64,000 nt of DNA from an uncultured Clostridia bacterium (GCA_949482135.1 CASYFC010000004.1:1-64000); one strand, 5' to 3'. Counted from the stretch's first letter, positions 6,132-15,443 are shown. Made by a program: numbers and translations. Notes: generated by a model not told the origin, from the sequence alone.

Positions 6132-8834
6132 TTAGCTTGCTTTCTTGATATTCTCAGTAATTTCCTGGAAATACTCCTCCAGAAATTCCAAGTTCTCCTC
6201 AGCATTGCCAACGGTCAATCCGCAAAGCAACTCTCTAACCAGAGAATCGAATTCCATTTTCACCTCATTTTCCTGTGGAGTAAGAATCTTTTTCTTCTTT
6301 CCCGTCTGGGCACTAAAACTACCCATGGGATAACGTTTCTCAACCTCCTTCATAAACAGATACTGCAGAGCCTCGCGCGTATTGCTTGTCGCCTTCCCCT
6401 CATCATCCAACAGTTCAAAAGAAACTGTCTTCTTTTTCAGGGTAATGCAACCATACGCAAGAATTGGCTCATCGCCATACCCACCTTTGTTCATGGTAAG
6501 CTCGATTGTACCGATTTCATCGGTATAGCTCAGAACATCCTGTAAAGTGCTAACCTGGATCCTATCATACGCCCTCTTCTTGTAATCGCGAATCCTATTG
6601 ATTCGCTGATTCTCGACAGCATTACGAAGACCAGCCATACTCTCCTCTTCTCTCCGATATACATTATCGTTTCGGAGCATTACCCTTGTGCCATTATCAA
6701 GTGTTACGGTTTTGACATCTGTTGTGAACAGAGTCTTATCGTCAACACAAATATACGGCTTATGGTAAGAGTAATAAACCTGGAATTCTTTGCCATCAAT
6801 TACAACTGATTGCTGACGCGTATCAGCAACCCTACTTTCATAGGAACTGCTGGAAGAAAGGAACTTTCTACGCCATTCCAGCTCAGCCTCATATTGGGCC
6901 TTCAGCTCGGCATAGTTGGGATGATTATAGTCCAGCTCAGAGCTTGTGCTGAGTTTAAGTTCGAGATAATACCTACTTTTATATACCCTAACGGCATCAT
7001 TTTCAGCATCATAGACGCATTCAGACTCCACACGAATCTGACTAGGCACAATCAACTTCTCAAGCACAATTTTGCTAATTTTAGTAGCAAAAGTAACCAG
7101 GTTCATCTGATCAGTGTACCCCCAGCGTCCCTTAACAGGGAAACTTTTCGGTGTACCAACCACACAATAAAGTGGCTCCAAATAGGTAGAATGCAAACAG
7201 GAAGCCTTGTCCAACTGTCTGATGACTCCATCTTCTCCCACAAAGCGTCCATATCCGTCAGAAACAAAAATGTTTGTGGCCATGCCAGCAATGCAAGATT
7301 TAACGATGGCCTCGCGGTCGTCGTTATTCTGGATGTCAACCAGATTGTACAGAGCATTTCTGAGCTTCTTGATGTGTTCCTTGATTCTCAAAAAGTTCTT
7401 CTTGCTAATACCAACCTCGTTGAAATTGATATAGCCCATCTCAGAAAGTTTGTTCCATACATCAAGTTCAGCCAACAGGTCGCTACTGTGCTCAGAGGTA
7501 AAATTGCTATAGTTCACCCAAGAATTCTTCTTGCCCTTCTTGAGAAGCCCTCCAAATTCGATAATAGCTGCAATGGTCATAACTTGCTCAGTTACACCAT
7601 ATTTTTCAGCCTCAACAATCATCCGGGCTAGTTCAACAGAAACAGGCATTTTCACCATTTTGGAACCCAACTCAGTAACATTGTTATCTGAATCAGTTGC
7701 GCCAAGAGCAATCAGATTCTTTTTGGCCAGTCGAATTGAATCAATATCAGGCTGATGATAGAACTCGAGCTCTTCAGCATCAAGTCCAGCAGCAGCCAGT
7801 TGCAAAACAATCCGATCCAGAATAGAACGCTGGATTTCGGGAACAGTGTACTCTTCACGCTGCTCATAAGGATAATCAGAGCAAAGAGTGTACCTGCCAC
7901 CTTCGGTTCTGCCGGCTCTCCCTTCACGTTGCTTGCTGTCAGCCTTGCTGATTTCAATTTCTACCAATTCTTCAACTCCAGACTCCGCATTGGAAATCTT
8001 TGCCTTGCCAGTGTCGATGACACTGATACCAGGAATGGTTACACCATCCTGAGCAATATTAGTTGCAACGATAACTTTGGGTTTATTGTAGTTCAAATAG
8101 CACTTTTTCTGTTCTTCCCACTCGAGGTCGCCGTGGAGCGGTAGGATAACTGCATTGCAGTCTTTCTCCTTAATATCCTCGATTAGGCTTTCCATCTCTT
8201 TCTTGCCAGAAACAAAAACAATGGTGTCACGTTTTTCAGTAACATACTCCAGAATAGTAGGAATCAGCATGTAAGCGGGGCGGTGCTCAACCGCAACCTC
8301 ATACAGCCGTCCAGGAACTTCGATGATTTCAGTCTTGCTCCCCAGATAGGACTTAAGCTTCTCAGCGTCCATGGTAGCAGACATAATCACCACCTTGGTA
8401 TTCCACTTGTTCCTCATGAACTTGCACCAGGCAACTAGAGCTTCCATATTGCGATTCCACAAGTGGATTTCGTCAATAATCAGGACATTTTCTTTGTTGC
8501 CGTCAGCCATGGTGATAGTTCTAACAAGCTGGAGCCCATCAGTACAGAAAAGAATTTTGCTGTCAGCAGAAAAACACTTGTCGTAGCCAGTCTTGTAGCC
8601 AACTTCCTTGCCAACCGTCACTCCCATTTCCTCCGCAACGCGATGAGAAGCGGTCTTCGCCGTCAAAATACGCGGTTCAGTGACGATAACCTGGGCAAAT
8701 TTGTTAACCAGGAATTGGGGAATTCGTGTGGTCTTACCACAGCCGGTTCTTCCAACAATGATAAGAAAGTCGTTCTTTGCGATGGCATTGACAATGGCAT
8801 TTTTGTACTGATCAATAGGCAGATTGAGGTTCAT
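6132..8834 (-). CDS. DEAH/RHA-family helicase (DEIH variant), HrpA-like
   Basis: A 900-residue ATP-dependent helicase of superfamily 2. Motif I is GRTGCGKTT at residues 28-36, motif II is DEIH at 121-124 instead of DEAH, motif III is SAT at 152-154, and motif VI is QREGRAGR at 302-309; a winged-helix and HA2-like region follows to about 480. The last 400 residues do not resemble the HrpA C-terminus to my eye and may hold an adaptor domain. E. coli HrpA is longer and acts on stalled ribosomes; RNA as the substrate here is an inference. The ribosome site GGAGG precedes ATG. The gene is clearly richer in G/C than its neighbours, has its own promoter and terminator, and probably arrived by transfer. 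Confidence 0.85.
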   Translation of the reverse strand: MNLNLPIDQYKNAIVNAIAKNDFLIIVGRTGCGKTTRIPQFLVNKFAQVIVTEPRILTAKTASHRVAEEMGVTVGKEVGYKTGYDKCFSADSKILFCTDGLQLVRTITMADGNKENVLIIDEIHLWNRNMEALVAWCKFMRNKWNTKVVIMSATMDAEKLKSYLGSKTEIIEVPGRLYEVAVEHRPAYMLIPTILEYVTEKRDTIVFVSGKKEMESLIEDIKEKDCNAVILPLHGDLEWEEQKKCYLNYNKPKVIVATNIAQDGVTIPGISVIDTGKAKISNAESGVEELVEIEISKADSKQREGRAGRTEGGRYTLCSDYPYEQREEYTVPEIQRSILDRIVLQLAAAGLDAEELEFYHQPDIDSIRLAKKNLIALGATDSDNNVTELGSKMVKMPVSVELARMIVEAEKYGVTEQVMTIAAIIEFGGLLKKGKKNSWVNYSNFTSEHSSDLLAELDVWNKLSEMGYINFNEVGISKKNFLRIKEHIKKLRNALYNLVDIQNNDDREAIVKSCIAGMATNIFVSDGYGRFVGEDGVIRQLDKASCLHSTYLEPLYCVVGTPKSFPVKGRWGYTDQMNLVTFATKISKIVLEKLIVPSQIRVESECVYDAENDAVRVYKSRYYLELKLSTSSELDYNHPNYAELKAQYEAELEWRRKFLSSSSSYESRVADTRQQSVVIDGKEFQVYYSYHKPYICVDDKTLFTTDVKTVTLDNGTRVMLRNDNVYRREEESMAGLRNAVENQRINRIRDYKKRAYDRIQVSTLQDVLSYTDEIGTIELTMNKGGYGDEPILAYGCITLKKKTVSFELLDDEGKATSNTREALQYLFMKEVEKRYPMGSFSAQTGKKKKILTPQENEVKMEFDSLVRELLCGLTVGNAEENLEFLEEYFQEITENIKKAS

Positions 8835-8905
8835 TTTTTTTCCTCCATAAAAATAATAGATTAAGATGAGAATGTACTTTCAGGTAAATAGACATACCTA
8901 TTAAA

Positions 8906-8934
8906 ATTATATCATTTCTTATTTTTTTTTGCAA
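8906..8934 (-). promoter_or_regulatory. Promoter of the DEIH helicase
   Basis: On the minus strand, TTGCAA (8929-8934), a 17-base spacer and TATAAT (8906-8911). The expected leader is about 65 bases. Confidence 0.7.
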
Positions 8935-8951
8935 ATTTCTTAATTTACCAT

Positions 8952-8989
8952 ACAAAAGAAGGGATGCAATTATGCATCCCCTCTTTGTA
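8952..8989 (-). terminator. Terminator of the AAA+/M41 gene
   Basis: GGGATGCA (8961-8968) pairs with TGCATCCC (8973-8980), with flanking A/T runs. It separates the AAA+/M41 gene from the helicase promoter, so the two adjacent genes have independent transcripts. Confidence 0.75.
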
Positions 8990-9016
8990 ATTATGATCAT
9001 TATCTGACCCTACGTT

Positions 9017-10906
9017 TTAATTAGATAATTCCACATTTTTAAACAACTCTTCAATCTCGTTATTGGACAACATACCTTTCTGGACAAGAGCCTCTGCCAG
9101 CGCATCCAAATATGCCTTCTTCTCATTCAGAAGCTTTTCTGTATACTCTCGCGCTTCCTTCAGGATTTCATCCATATACGTGTTAATGTCAGAAATCATT
9201 TTTTGACTAAACATTCCCTGCTCATCTTTTATGAAAACACGATCCTGAGACAACTCCTCCACCAAACCATACTGTGTTACCATAGCTCTTGCAACTGCAG
9301 TTGCTTTATTCAAATCAGAAACAGCTCCAGCAGTTAACGTTTTGGAATACATTCTTTCAGCAATTCTGCCTGCAAGGAAACAACCGATTTTCTGGATATA
9401 GTAATCTCTATTTTTGGAAGCAGTCATATCTTTGTCAATTTCAAATACATTCACTCCCAGATAATCTTCTGCTGGCATAATAGACACAGCAAGTAACACA
9501 TATTCAATAAGTTCTTCAGAGAATTTATGAGCAATGTAATGCCCTGCTTCATGATATGCAGTAGCATACTTAGTTTTTTCGCTCATTTTATCAAATTTCT
9601 TTTGATTAACTTTGAAATTCTCCAAAATGTCCTGCTGAGTAACTTCTTTTCTACCTTCAAGTTCGGCACAAACCATAGTTTTATCCAGCAGATCCAGAGT
9701 TCTGTCCGGATTTTTAGTTTCAAAATTGAAACAGGCAGCTTTGAAAATAACAGCATCCACAAGTTCTTTAGAAATAGTAGTGTGATGGGCTTGCTCAAGA
9801 AGTTTAATCTGATTTTTAATCATATCATAAACTTCGTCTGCCCTCGGCTCACGAACCTCGATAGGCTCAAATCTCCGCTTCAGTGCAGAATCCTTAGAAA
9901 AATATTTTTGATATTCATCTTCGGTAGTAGCACCGATTACACGAGTTTCCCCTCTAGCAAGCATTGGTTTAAGTGCATTTGCCAAATCTAAATCACCCTC
10001 ATGGCATGCCCCTGCTCCAAGCAACAAATGGATTTCATCCACGAATAAAATGCATCTGGGATTCTTTTCTAAGAATTCAATAAGCAATCTAAATCGCTCT
10101 TCAGCAGTTCCTCTGTACTGAGTACCAGCAACAATAGCATTAACATCAAGACTCAAAACAATACTATCCTTGAACTGCTCAGGACAATTTCCTGTAACAA
10201 TCATCCATGTAAATTTCTCAACCAATGCTGTTTTACCTACTCCAGCAAATCCAGTCAGTACAGCATTTCTTTTTGTTTTCTTCATCAAGATTCTTATAAG
10301 AGATTTTGTCTCCTCATCACGGCCACAGATATGACATTCTGTGCTGTCCTTGGAATACTTGTCATTCAGAATAGTTAAAAAACTACTAAGTTCTCTTGGC
10401 ACTTCAAAATAATCTTCCATAATATCTGCTCCTAATTGATTGAGAGTATTCGGAATTCCAATAGTAGGAATATAAGTTTTCATAATGTGCATAAACTCTT
10501 CCGGATACAACTCAGAAAAAGCCTCTGTAATATGAGTAATTCCCATTGCTTCAGATCCATATTCCTTTTCAGCAATTTCCATCGCTTTATCCAGAATTTT
10601 TAAAATTTCACTATCAACCATAAGCATATCTGGATTGTTAGGATCATCAGTTGCAATCTGGAAAGGAATTGCATAATACTCTTTTTGTCCAGCAATCATC
10701 TCATTGAAGAGCATTGTCCGCTTTTCTTCAATCTCCTTTTCTTTTACTCCCTTAGAAATAAAATACTTATATACTGGTGTACTAGGCATACTACAAAGAA
10801 CTGTAAATAATGTTTCTTTGGGCAAAAGAGGAAGTCCAATCCTTGCTGCAATGTCCCATGCTGAGTAGATTGCAAAAATTGCTGTTCCATCAAAATTGTA
10901 TGACAT
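9017..10906 (-). CDS. Chimeric protease: Clp-type AAA+ ATPase fused to FtsH-type M41 peptidase
   Basis: A 629-residue protein. Residues about 1-190 are helical and resemble a Clp N-domain. Residues about 195-430 are an AAA+ module of the ClpA/ClpB D1 type (GRDEETKSLIRIL, Walker A GFAGVGKT at 219-226, Walker B ILFVDEIH at 286-293, sensor GATTEDEY). Residues about 440-620 are an M41 metallopeptidase: HEAGH at 452-456, and the third zinc ligand is probably Asp531 in the AGAVSDLNKAT segment that matches FtsH. FtsH itself has two membrane helices and its own AAA type; here there are none, so a soluble unfoldase-protease is expected. The start follows AAGGAGGT. It lies upstream of the helicase and is GC-richer than the native genes. 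Confidence 0.88.
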   Translation of the reverse strand: MSYNFDGTAIFAIYSAWDIAARIGLPLLPKETLFTVLCSMPSTPVYKYFISKGVKEKEIEEKRTMLFNEMIAGQKEYYAIPFQIATDDPNNPDMLMVDSEILKILDKAMEIAEKEYGSEAMGITHITEAFSELYPEEFMHIMKTYIPTIGIPNTLNQLGADIMEDYFEVPRELSSFLTILNDKYSKDSTECHICGRDEETKSLIRILMKKTKRNAVLTGFAGVGKTALVEKFTWMIVTGNCPEQFKDSIVLSLDVNAIVAGTQYRGTAEERFRLLIEFLEKNPRCILFVDEIHLLLGAGACHEGDLDLANALKPMLARGETRVIGATTEDEYQKYFSKDSALKRRFEPIEVREPRADEVYDMIKNQIKLLEQAHHTTISKELVDAVIFKAACFNFETKNPDRTLDLLDKTMVCAELEGRKEVTQQDILENFKVNQKKFDKMSEKTKYATAYHEAGHYIAHKFSEELIEYVLLAVSIMPAEDYLGVNVFEIDKDMTASKNRDYYIQKIGCFLAGRIAERMYSKTLTAGAVSDLNKATAVARAMVTQYGLVEELSQDRVFIKDEQGMFSQKMISDINTYMDEILKEAREYTEKLLNEKKAYLDALAEALVQKGMLSNNEIEELFKNVELSN

Positions 10907-10971
10907 AATGCTACCTCCTTGTGTTATAAAAGCAGTGTTTAGTTACAAAAATTTGTATTATCTTTTTAAAC

Positions 10972-10986
10972 GTCACCTCCTATAGT
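10972..10986 (-). promoter_or_regulatory. Orphan Shine-Dalgarno in the AAA+/M41 leader
   Basis: The minus-strand leader contains AGGAGGTGA, a full match to the 16S rRNA 3' end, about 70 bases ahead of the real start. No start codon follows at a usable distance, so it could be a ribosome standby or regulatory site. Confidence 0.4.
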
Positions 10987-11000
10987 GTTTATGTAAACAT

Positions 11001-11046
11001 ACACATATAATATGTGTATTTTATAAGGGTTTTCCTCATTTGTCAA
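11001..11046 (-). promoter_or_regulatory. Promoter of the AAA+/M41 gene with start-site palindrome
   Basis: TTGACA (11041-11046), a 17-base spacer and TAAAAT (11018-11023) on the minus strand. The palindrome ACACATA-TAA-TATGTGT at 11001-11017 falls exactly at the expected transcription start, so it may be an operator or a 5' hairpin. Confidence 0.7.
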
Positions 11047-11087
11047 CAAAAAAAAGATAAAAACTATAAAATTTTTATCTTTTTATA

Positions 11088-11546
11088 TTAATTATTCTCA
11101 TAATGTTTTTTTATTCTATTCCAATACCTTCTCATGAAATCTGGCATGTTATCTGGCTCATTATCAAAAGAAAACCATTCGAAACCTAAAGACTCATCAT
11201 CATTTATTTTTAAATTACCATGATACCCTGTAACTTCATATATAGCAGTCACATCATAAACCTTATCTCCATTTGGGTATTCTCTATAAGTTTCTTGTCC
11301 AGATACTATATCTATTAATTTTAATGTATCTAAAATCAATCCTGTTTCTTCTTCTAACTCTCTTTTGGCAGTGTCTTCTAAACTTTCACCTAATTCAAGT
11401 CCTCCACCAGGAAATCCCCATTGTTTATAGTCAGACCTAAGTTGCATTAAGATTTCTCTTTTATCATTAAATACAACTAATATTGTTCCAGATGTTAAAA
11501 TTGGATCATGCCCTATAAATTTTCTTAGCTTTTGATAATAATTCAT
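11088..11546 (-). CDS. Nudix hydrolase
   Basis: A 152-residue protein with a complete Nudix box, from GGGLELGESLEDTAKR to ELEEETGL, matching GX5EX7REUXEEXGU. These enzymes cleave nucleoside diphosphates linked to another group, with Mg2+ held by the glutamates of the box. The N-terminus (MNYYQKLRKFIGHDPILTSGTILVVFNDKREILMQLR) is shared by clostridial ADP-ribose or oxidised-nucleotide pyrophosphatase-like members, but the substrate is not decided by sequence. The gene is alone. Its leader carries several hairpins (11577-11680). Confidence 0.9.
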   Translation of the reverse strand: MNYYQKLRKFIGHDPILTSGTILVVFNDKREILMQLRSDYKQWGFPGGGLELGESLEDTAKRELEEETGLILDTLKLIDIVSGQETYREYPNGDKVYDVTAIYEVTGYHGNLKINDDESLGFEWFSFDNEPDNMPDFMRRYWNRIKKHYENN

Positions 11547-11576
11547 TTTTACCTCATTGTTTTTTATATATTATAG

Positions 11577-11680
11577 TTAAAATGACTCTTTTTAAGAGCC
11601 ATTTTAACTATTTTAATTTTGGGGAATCTTGCAAAATACTTAACTATTTTTGCAAGCATTAAGATATTTTTTATATCTCA
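11577..11680 (-). other. Hairpin-rich leader between the M48-like and Nudix genes
   Basis: Three hairpins occur in a row: a near-perfect palindrome at 11576-11609 (arms GTTAAAATG/CATTTTAAC extended by CTCTT/AAGAG), a pair CTTGCAAAA/TTTTGCAAG at 11629-11657, and AGATAT/ATATCT near 11662-11679. One may end the upstream M48-like transcript; the one nearest the Nudix gene lies in its leader. No known riboswitch class is recognised. Confidence 0.4.
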
Positions 11681-11749
11681 ACGCATAAATATTATCATCT
11701 TTTATAATAAATATCAACATTATTTTTAAAAGTATTTTTTAAAACTTTC

Positions 11750-12475
11750 TTAAACTAAAATACTATACTTATTATTTAACAGTTTTCTTCTATCTTTCCA
11801 ATTTGATATAAATATTTCAACAAAATTATAAAAGTTTTTACTATGATTTTGGTACTTAAAATGTGCTAATTCATGTACAACAACATATTCAATACATTCA
11901 ATTGGAGTTTTTATTAAACTTAAATTAAATGTAATTTTATTTTTTTGTGGAGTACAACTTCCCCACCTAGTTTTCAACTTTTTTATCTCAATCTGTGGAA
12001 ATCTCTTTACATATTTTTCCATTTCCTTTTGATATTTGATAACTAATTCTTCAAATATCTTATATGAAATCTCTTTTAAACACATATCATATTGCTTATT
12101 AATATAATTTACATTATTTATATATTTTTCTTTAATATACAATTTTATAGTTTTTTCTTCTATTATCATACTATTTTTTTTACTAGGAATTATATTTAAA
12201 AAATATATATTCCCTAAAAAATATACTTTACCATTATCTTGAACATTCTCCTCTTCTTTTTGACTAGAATACTCTCTTAATTTTTTTTGTTGTTTTAAAA
12301 TCCAATTATACTTTTGAATTAAAAAATTCTCTGCATCTTCTATTTTCATTTTTAATGGACAGGATAAATAAATATTAGAATCCCTATTTATTCTAATATT
12401 TACATTTTTCATTTTCTTTTTAGTTAAATAATATTCAATTCTATTTTCATCTATTATAATATATCTTTTTTCCAT
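11750..12475 (-). CDS. YgjP/M48-like zinc metallopeptidase
   Basis: A 241-residue protein of the YgjP (DUF45) metallopeptidase family. The active site HELAHFKYQNHSKNF shows HExxH and the third His, preceded by the family motif RWGSCTPQKNKITFNLSL. Members are often annotated as SprT-like or associated with restriction loci; a protein-substrate role is likely but untested. I start at ATG 12475 because GAGGAG sits just upstream; a longer frame from 12526 has no such site. It is a single gene, convergent with nothing and followed by a hairpin-rich gap. Confidence 0.85.
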   Translation of the reverse strand: MEKRYIIIDENRIEYYLTKKKMKNVNIRINRDSNIYLSCPLKMKIEDAENFLIQKYNWILKQQKKLREYSSQKEEENVQDNGKVYFLGNIYFLNIIPSKKNSMIIEEKTIKLYIKEKYINNVNYINKQYDMCLKEISYKIFEELVIKYQKEMEKYVKRFPQIEIKKLKTRWGSCTPQKNKITFNLSLIKTPIECIEYVVVHELAHFKYQNHSKNFYNFVEIFISNWKDRRKLLNNKYSILV

Positions 12476-12702
12476 TTTTCTCCTCAAACTATGTATGATT
12501 TTATCACATTTGTACCATATTATCACTAAAAAGTTATAGTTTTCTTACAATTTCAATACATTTTCATTTGTATTATTGACTTTATCAAACAAGTTTGGTA
12601 AAGTATTGCCATGTAAGATGAATAATCTATTATTAAAACTAATTACAATATCAAAAAAGTGACTACAAATGTTTCTATAATATTAAATTTTGTTTACTTT
12701 TC

Positions 12703-12731
12703 TTGACTTTATTGGAATTTTTTGATAGATT
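12703..12731 (+). promoter_or_regulatory. Promoter of the HU gene
   Basis: TTGACT (12703-12708), a 17-base spacer and TAGATT (12726-12731). The leader of about 45 bases ends in an AAGGAGGG ribosome site. Confidence 0.6.
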
Positions 12732-12784
12732 AGTTTCAATACAAAAGAGATAATAATAAAAGAATTTTAAGGAGGGAATTTGTT

Positions 12785-13060
12785 ATGAACAAAGCTGAAT
12801 TAGTAGCAGCTATCGCTGAAAAAACAAACGTAACAAAAAAAGCAGCTGAAGAATCATTAGATGCTTTAGTAGAAGTAATGTCAGAAGAACTAAAGAAAGG
12901 TGGAAAAGTTCAATTAGTTGGATTTGGTTCACTAGAAGTTAGAAAAAGAGCAGCTAGAAAAGGTAGAAATCCACAAACTGGAGAAGAAATCAAAATACCT
13001 GCTTCAAAAGCTCCTGCTTTCAAACCAGGAAAAGCTTTAAAAGATGCTGTTAATAACTAA
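12785..13060 (+). CDS. hup: HU family DNA-binding protein
   Basis: A 91-residue protein with full-length HU features: [22 protein letters not shown] for the dimerising helices, and the DNA-binding arm carrying [29 protein letters not shown], including the proline that intercalates into DNA. It compacts and bends the chromosome and is usually very abundant. This agrees with its strong ribosome site (AAGGAGGG), its own sigma-A promoter and a clean terminator directly behind it. Its codon use is more GC-rich than most native neighbours, as expected for a highly expressed gene. Confidence 0.97.
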   Translation: MNKAELVAAIAEKTNVTKKAAEESLDALVEVMSEELKKGGKVQLVGFGSLEVRKRAARKGRNPQTGEEIKIPASKAPAFKPGKALKDAVNN

Positions 13061-13072
13061 TATAAAATAAAT

Positions 13073-13101
13073 TAAAGACCTAATTACTTAGGTCTTTTTT
13101 C
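13073..13101 (+). terminator. Terminator of hup
   Basis: AAGACCTAA pairs with TTAGGTCTT around ttact, and six T follow. Confidence 0.85.
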
Positions 13102-13112
13102 TTGTTTTTTAA

Positions 13113-15443
13113 TTATTTAGCCACTACCGTATATTTACCTTTTTCTAAGTAAACATATATATATTTATCATCCTCTTTTTCAAATTTACACAATTTATTT
13201 TTTTTGAATTTCCCTTTTTTATATATTGTTCTATGATTAATTATAACTTCACAATTATCTGATACTTTTTCAATTGCCAATAGAGTCTTTTCAGGAAGAT
13301 TTACTTTTATATTTAATTTTCCATCATCCTTTTCTGCTTGCATTTCAATTGTACCTTTGATTGTATTTACTTTTGATTTTAACATCTTTAAATTTCCAAA
13401 ATCAGGTTTTACCAATATTTCAGAATATCCTGGTTTTAATGGTTGTATTCCAGCAAAATATTTAGACATTATTATTAATGGTCCACCAGACCAGGCATGA
13501 TTCTTACTTCCTACAGTATTACTCCAATATTCCCATAAAGTTGTACTATAATCTTGATTTTCAATCATTTGGCTATATCTTGTTTTTATTCTATTTTGAA
13601 CTTTTTCAATTTCTCCCATTTTAGACATAGCTTCCAAAATGTATTTTTCCATTATTGTTGAATTATCATAGTTATTCTCTATTACATCTAGTAAAGATTC
13701 ATATTTATCCTCATCTGCTATTCCAGATAAAATAGCAAGAGAATTTACTCTTACATCATATCCTTCAAATTCTGCTGTTTTATATCCTTTACCATCCCAA
13801 AATTCTTTATTAAATGTTTTACTCATTTTGTTTAATAGTGATTTATACTTAATTGTATCATCTATATGTCCTAAAACACTTGCAATTTCATACACATTTT
13901 TTAAAGCATAGTAATACCATGAATTTTCTAATATAAATGAATCAGTAGCTCCTTGTGATTCATACCATTGCCATAAGTTTAAATAGTAATTTCCTTTTCC
14001 AACAACTAATCCATTTTCTCCTATTTCCCATAAATTCATATATTGAACTATACTCGGATATATCATTTTTAGAAATTCTTTATTTCCAGTATATCGATAG
14101 TATTCATACATTGAACATATTGATAATAAATTTTGGATTGGTAATTGTAGATTTGATACAATCGATGGTGAAACAGTATAAAATGCCTCTTCATGTCTCC
14201 AACCTATAAACTTTTTAATAGAATTCTCATATAAAAAATTAGCTGATGTATCTAATCCATACATTGCCTCTTCCATCTCAATACTTGTATCTCCAATCCA
14301 CATAGCTCTTTCTCTATCTGGACAATCCATATAAGTATCTCTCATATTTACATATAATGTTCTATTAGACATTGTCCATAAAGCATTTAAATCTTCATCA
14401 TCAGATTCAAATACCCCACTCATTTCTGTATCATATCCAGTTTGTCTATATCCTAATGAAATTATTTCTACACCTTCTGGTATTGAATAATATATTTTAT
14501 CTCCATTTATCCAACTTGGTGATTCATATTCCTGAATCCCTTCTTTAGTAATATATGTTACCTTTCCATATAATTCATGATTATCAAAGTCTTTATTATT
14601 TGAAATAATTATTTTTTCATTCTTTTTAGCTTTTACTTTTAAATAGGGTACTAATTGCATATTATATGGCAATTTCATTTCTAAAATTTCATTATTTGAT
14701 ACTTCATTTTCATACTCTCTTATCTCTGAAAATCTGAAAAAAGGTATATCTCTTTTTACCAATTCGCCCCATTTTTCGTCATTGTATTCTCCACAAACTA
14801 CAGCAGTTTTCCAATCCGAATCATCATATTCATTTACATACCAGTCTCCTAATTCTAAATTAGCATCATAATATATATTTGATTCACTTAATCTTGCATT
14901 TTGATTTTCATCATCGTTTAAATATGCTGGATTTTGAATTGCTTTCCAACTATCATCACTAATAATTATATTATCTCCAATTTTTGTTTGAAATAGTAAT
15001 GCACCTTGACCAGAGTCAATATGCGAAAAACTACTTTTTCCAAAATGCCATACTAAAATTGATATGTTATTTTCTCCTTCTTTTAAATATTTATCTATGT
15101 TTACTTGATCATAGTATATAGATTTTCCTTTTTCGCCACGTTTTAACTGACCATCTCTTATAACTATATCACCATTAATATATAACCAATATTTAGAATC
15201 TGCTACAATTGTACAAACTACATTTTTTATATCTTCTTTATTATCTATATTAAACTCTTTTCTAAAGCATACCCATTTATTACATTGTTCTGTTTCTTCA
15301 ATTTCTGTCCAAATATACTTAGCATTCCATTCAAAATTTTCTTCTATATCTATATATTTATTTTCGTTATTAGTATTTTTAATAAACAATAATCCAACAA
15401 TAATTATTATAGCAATAATCGACATAATAGTTATTTTTTTCAT
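13113..15443 (-). CDS. Membrane-anchored GH78 alpha-L-rhamnosidase-like glycosidase
   Basis: A 776-residue protein. An N-terminal membrane anchor (MKKITIMSIIAIIIIVGLLFI, no lipobox Cys) is followed by a beta-rich N-domain (about 40-250), a second beta domain and an (alpha/alpha)6 barrel that begins at the family hallmark DCPDRERAMWIGDTS. The GH78 C-terminal signature runs from NHAWSGGP to GIQPLKPGYSEI. Acidic residues of the DRERAMWIGD segment are expected to include the general acid. It would release terminal rhamnose (or a similar sugar) from plant or bacterial glycans at the cell surface. The start at 15443 follows GAAAGGA; a longer frame lacks such a site. Confidence 0.83.
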   Translation of the reverse strand: MKKITIMSIIAIIIIVGLLFIKNTNNENKYIDIEENFEWNAKYIWTEIEETEQCNKWVCFRKEFNIDNKEDIKNVVCTIVADSKYWLYINGDIVIRDGQLKRGEKGKSIYYDQVNIDKYLKEGENNISILVWHFGKSSFSHIDSGQGALLFQTKIGDNIIISDDSWKAIQNPAYLNDDENQNARLSESNIYYDANLELGDWYVNEYDDSDWKTAVVCGEYNDEKWGELVKRDIPFFRFSEIREYENEVSNNEILEMKLPYNMQLVPYLKVKAKKNEKIIISNNKDFDNHELYGKVTYITKEGIQEYESPSWINGDKIYYSIPEGVEIISLGYRQTGYDTEMSGVFESDDEDLNALWTMSNRTLYVNMRDTYMDCPDRERAMWIGDTSIEMEEAMYGLDTSANFLYENSIKKFIGWRHEEAFYTVSPSIVSNLQLPIQNLLSICSMYEYYRYTGNKEFLKMIYPSIVQYMNLWEIGENGLVVGKGNYYLNLWQWYESQGATDSFILENSWYYYALKNVYEIASVLGHIDDTIKYKSLLNKMSKTFNKEFWDGKGYKTAEFEGYDVRVNSLAILSGIADEDKYESLLDVIENNYDNSTIMEKYILEAMSKMGEIEKVQNRIKTRYSQMIENQDYSTTLWEYWSNTVGSKNHAWSGGPLIIMSKYFAGIQPLKPGYSEILVKPDFGNLKMLKSKVNTIKGTIEMQAEKDDGKLNIKVNLPEKTLLAIEKVSDNCEVIINHRTIYKKGKFKKNKLCKFEKEDDKYIYVYLEKGKYTVVAK

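Noticed and set aside
6810..7631. A 273-residue open frame on the plus strand inside the helicase gene
   Set aside because: It is antisense to a clear helicase, has no ribosome site and no family resemblance; GC-rich codon bias of the helicase opens it by chance.
12785..13060. HU gene as a foreign cassette
   Set aside because: It is somewhat GC-richer and has its own promoter and terminator, but HU is a core, highly expressed gene and its codon use is explained by expression.
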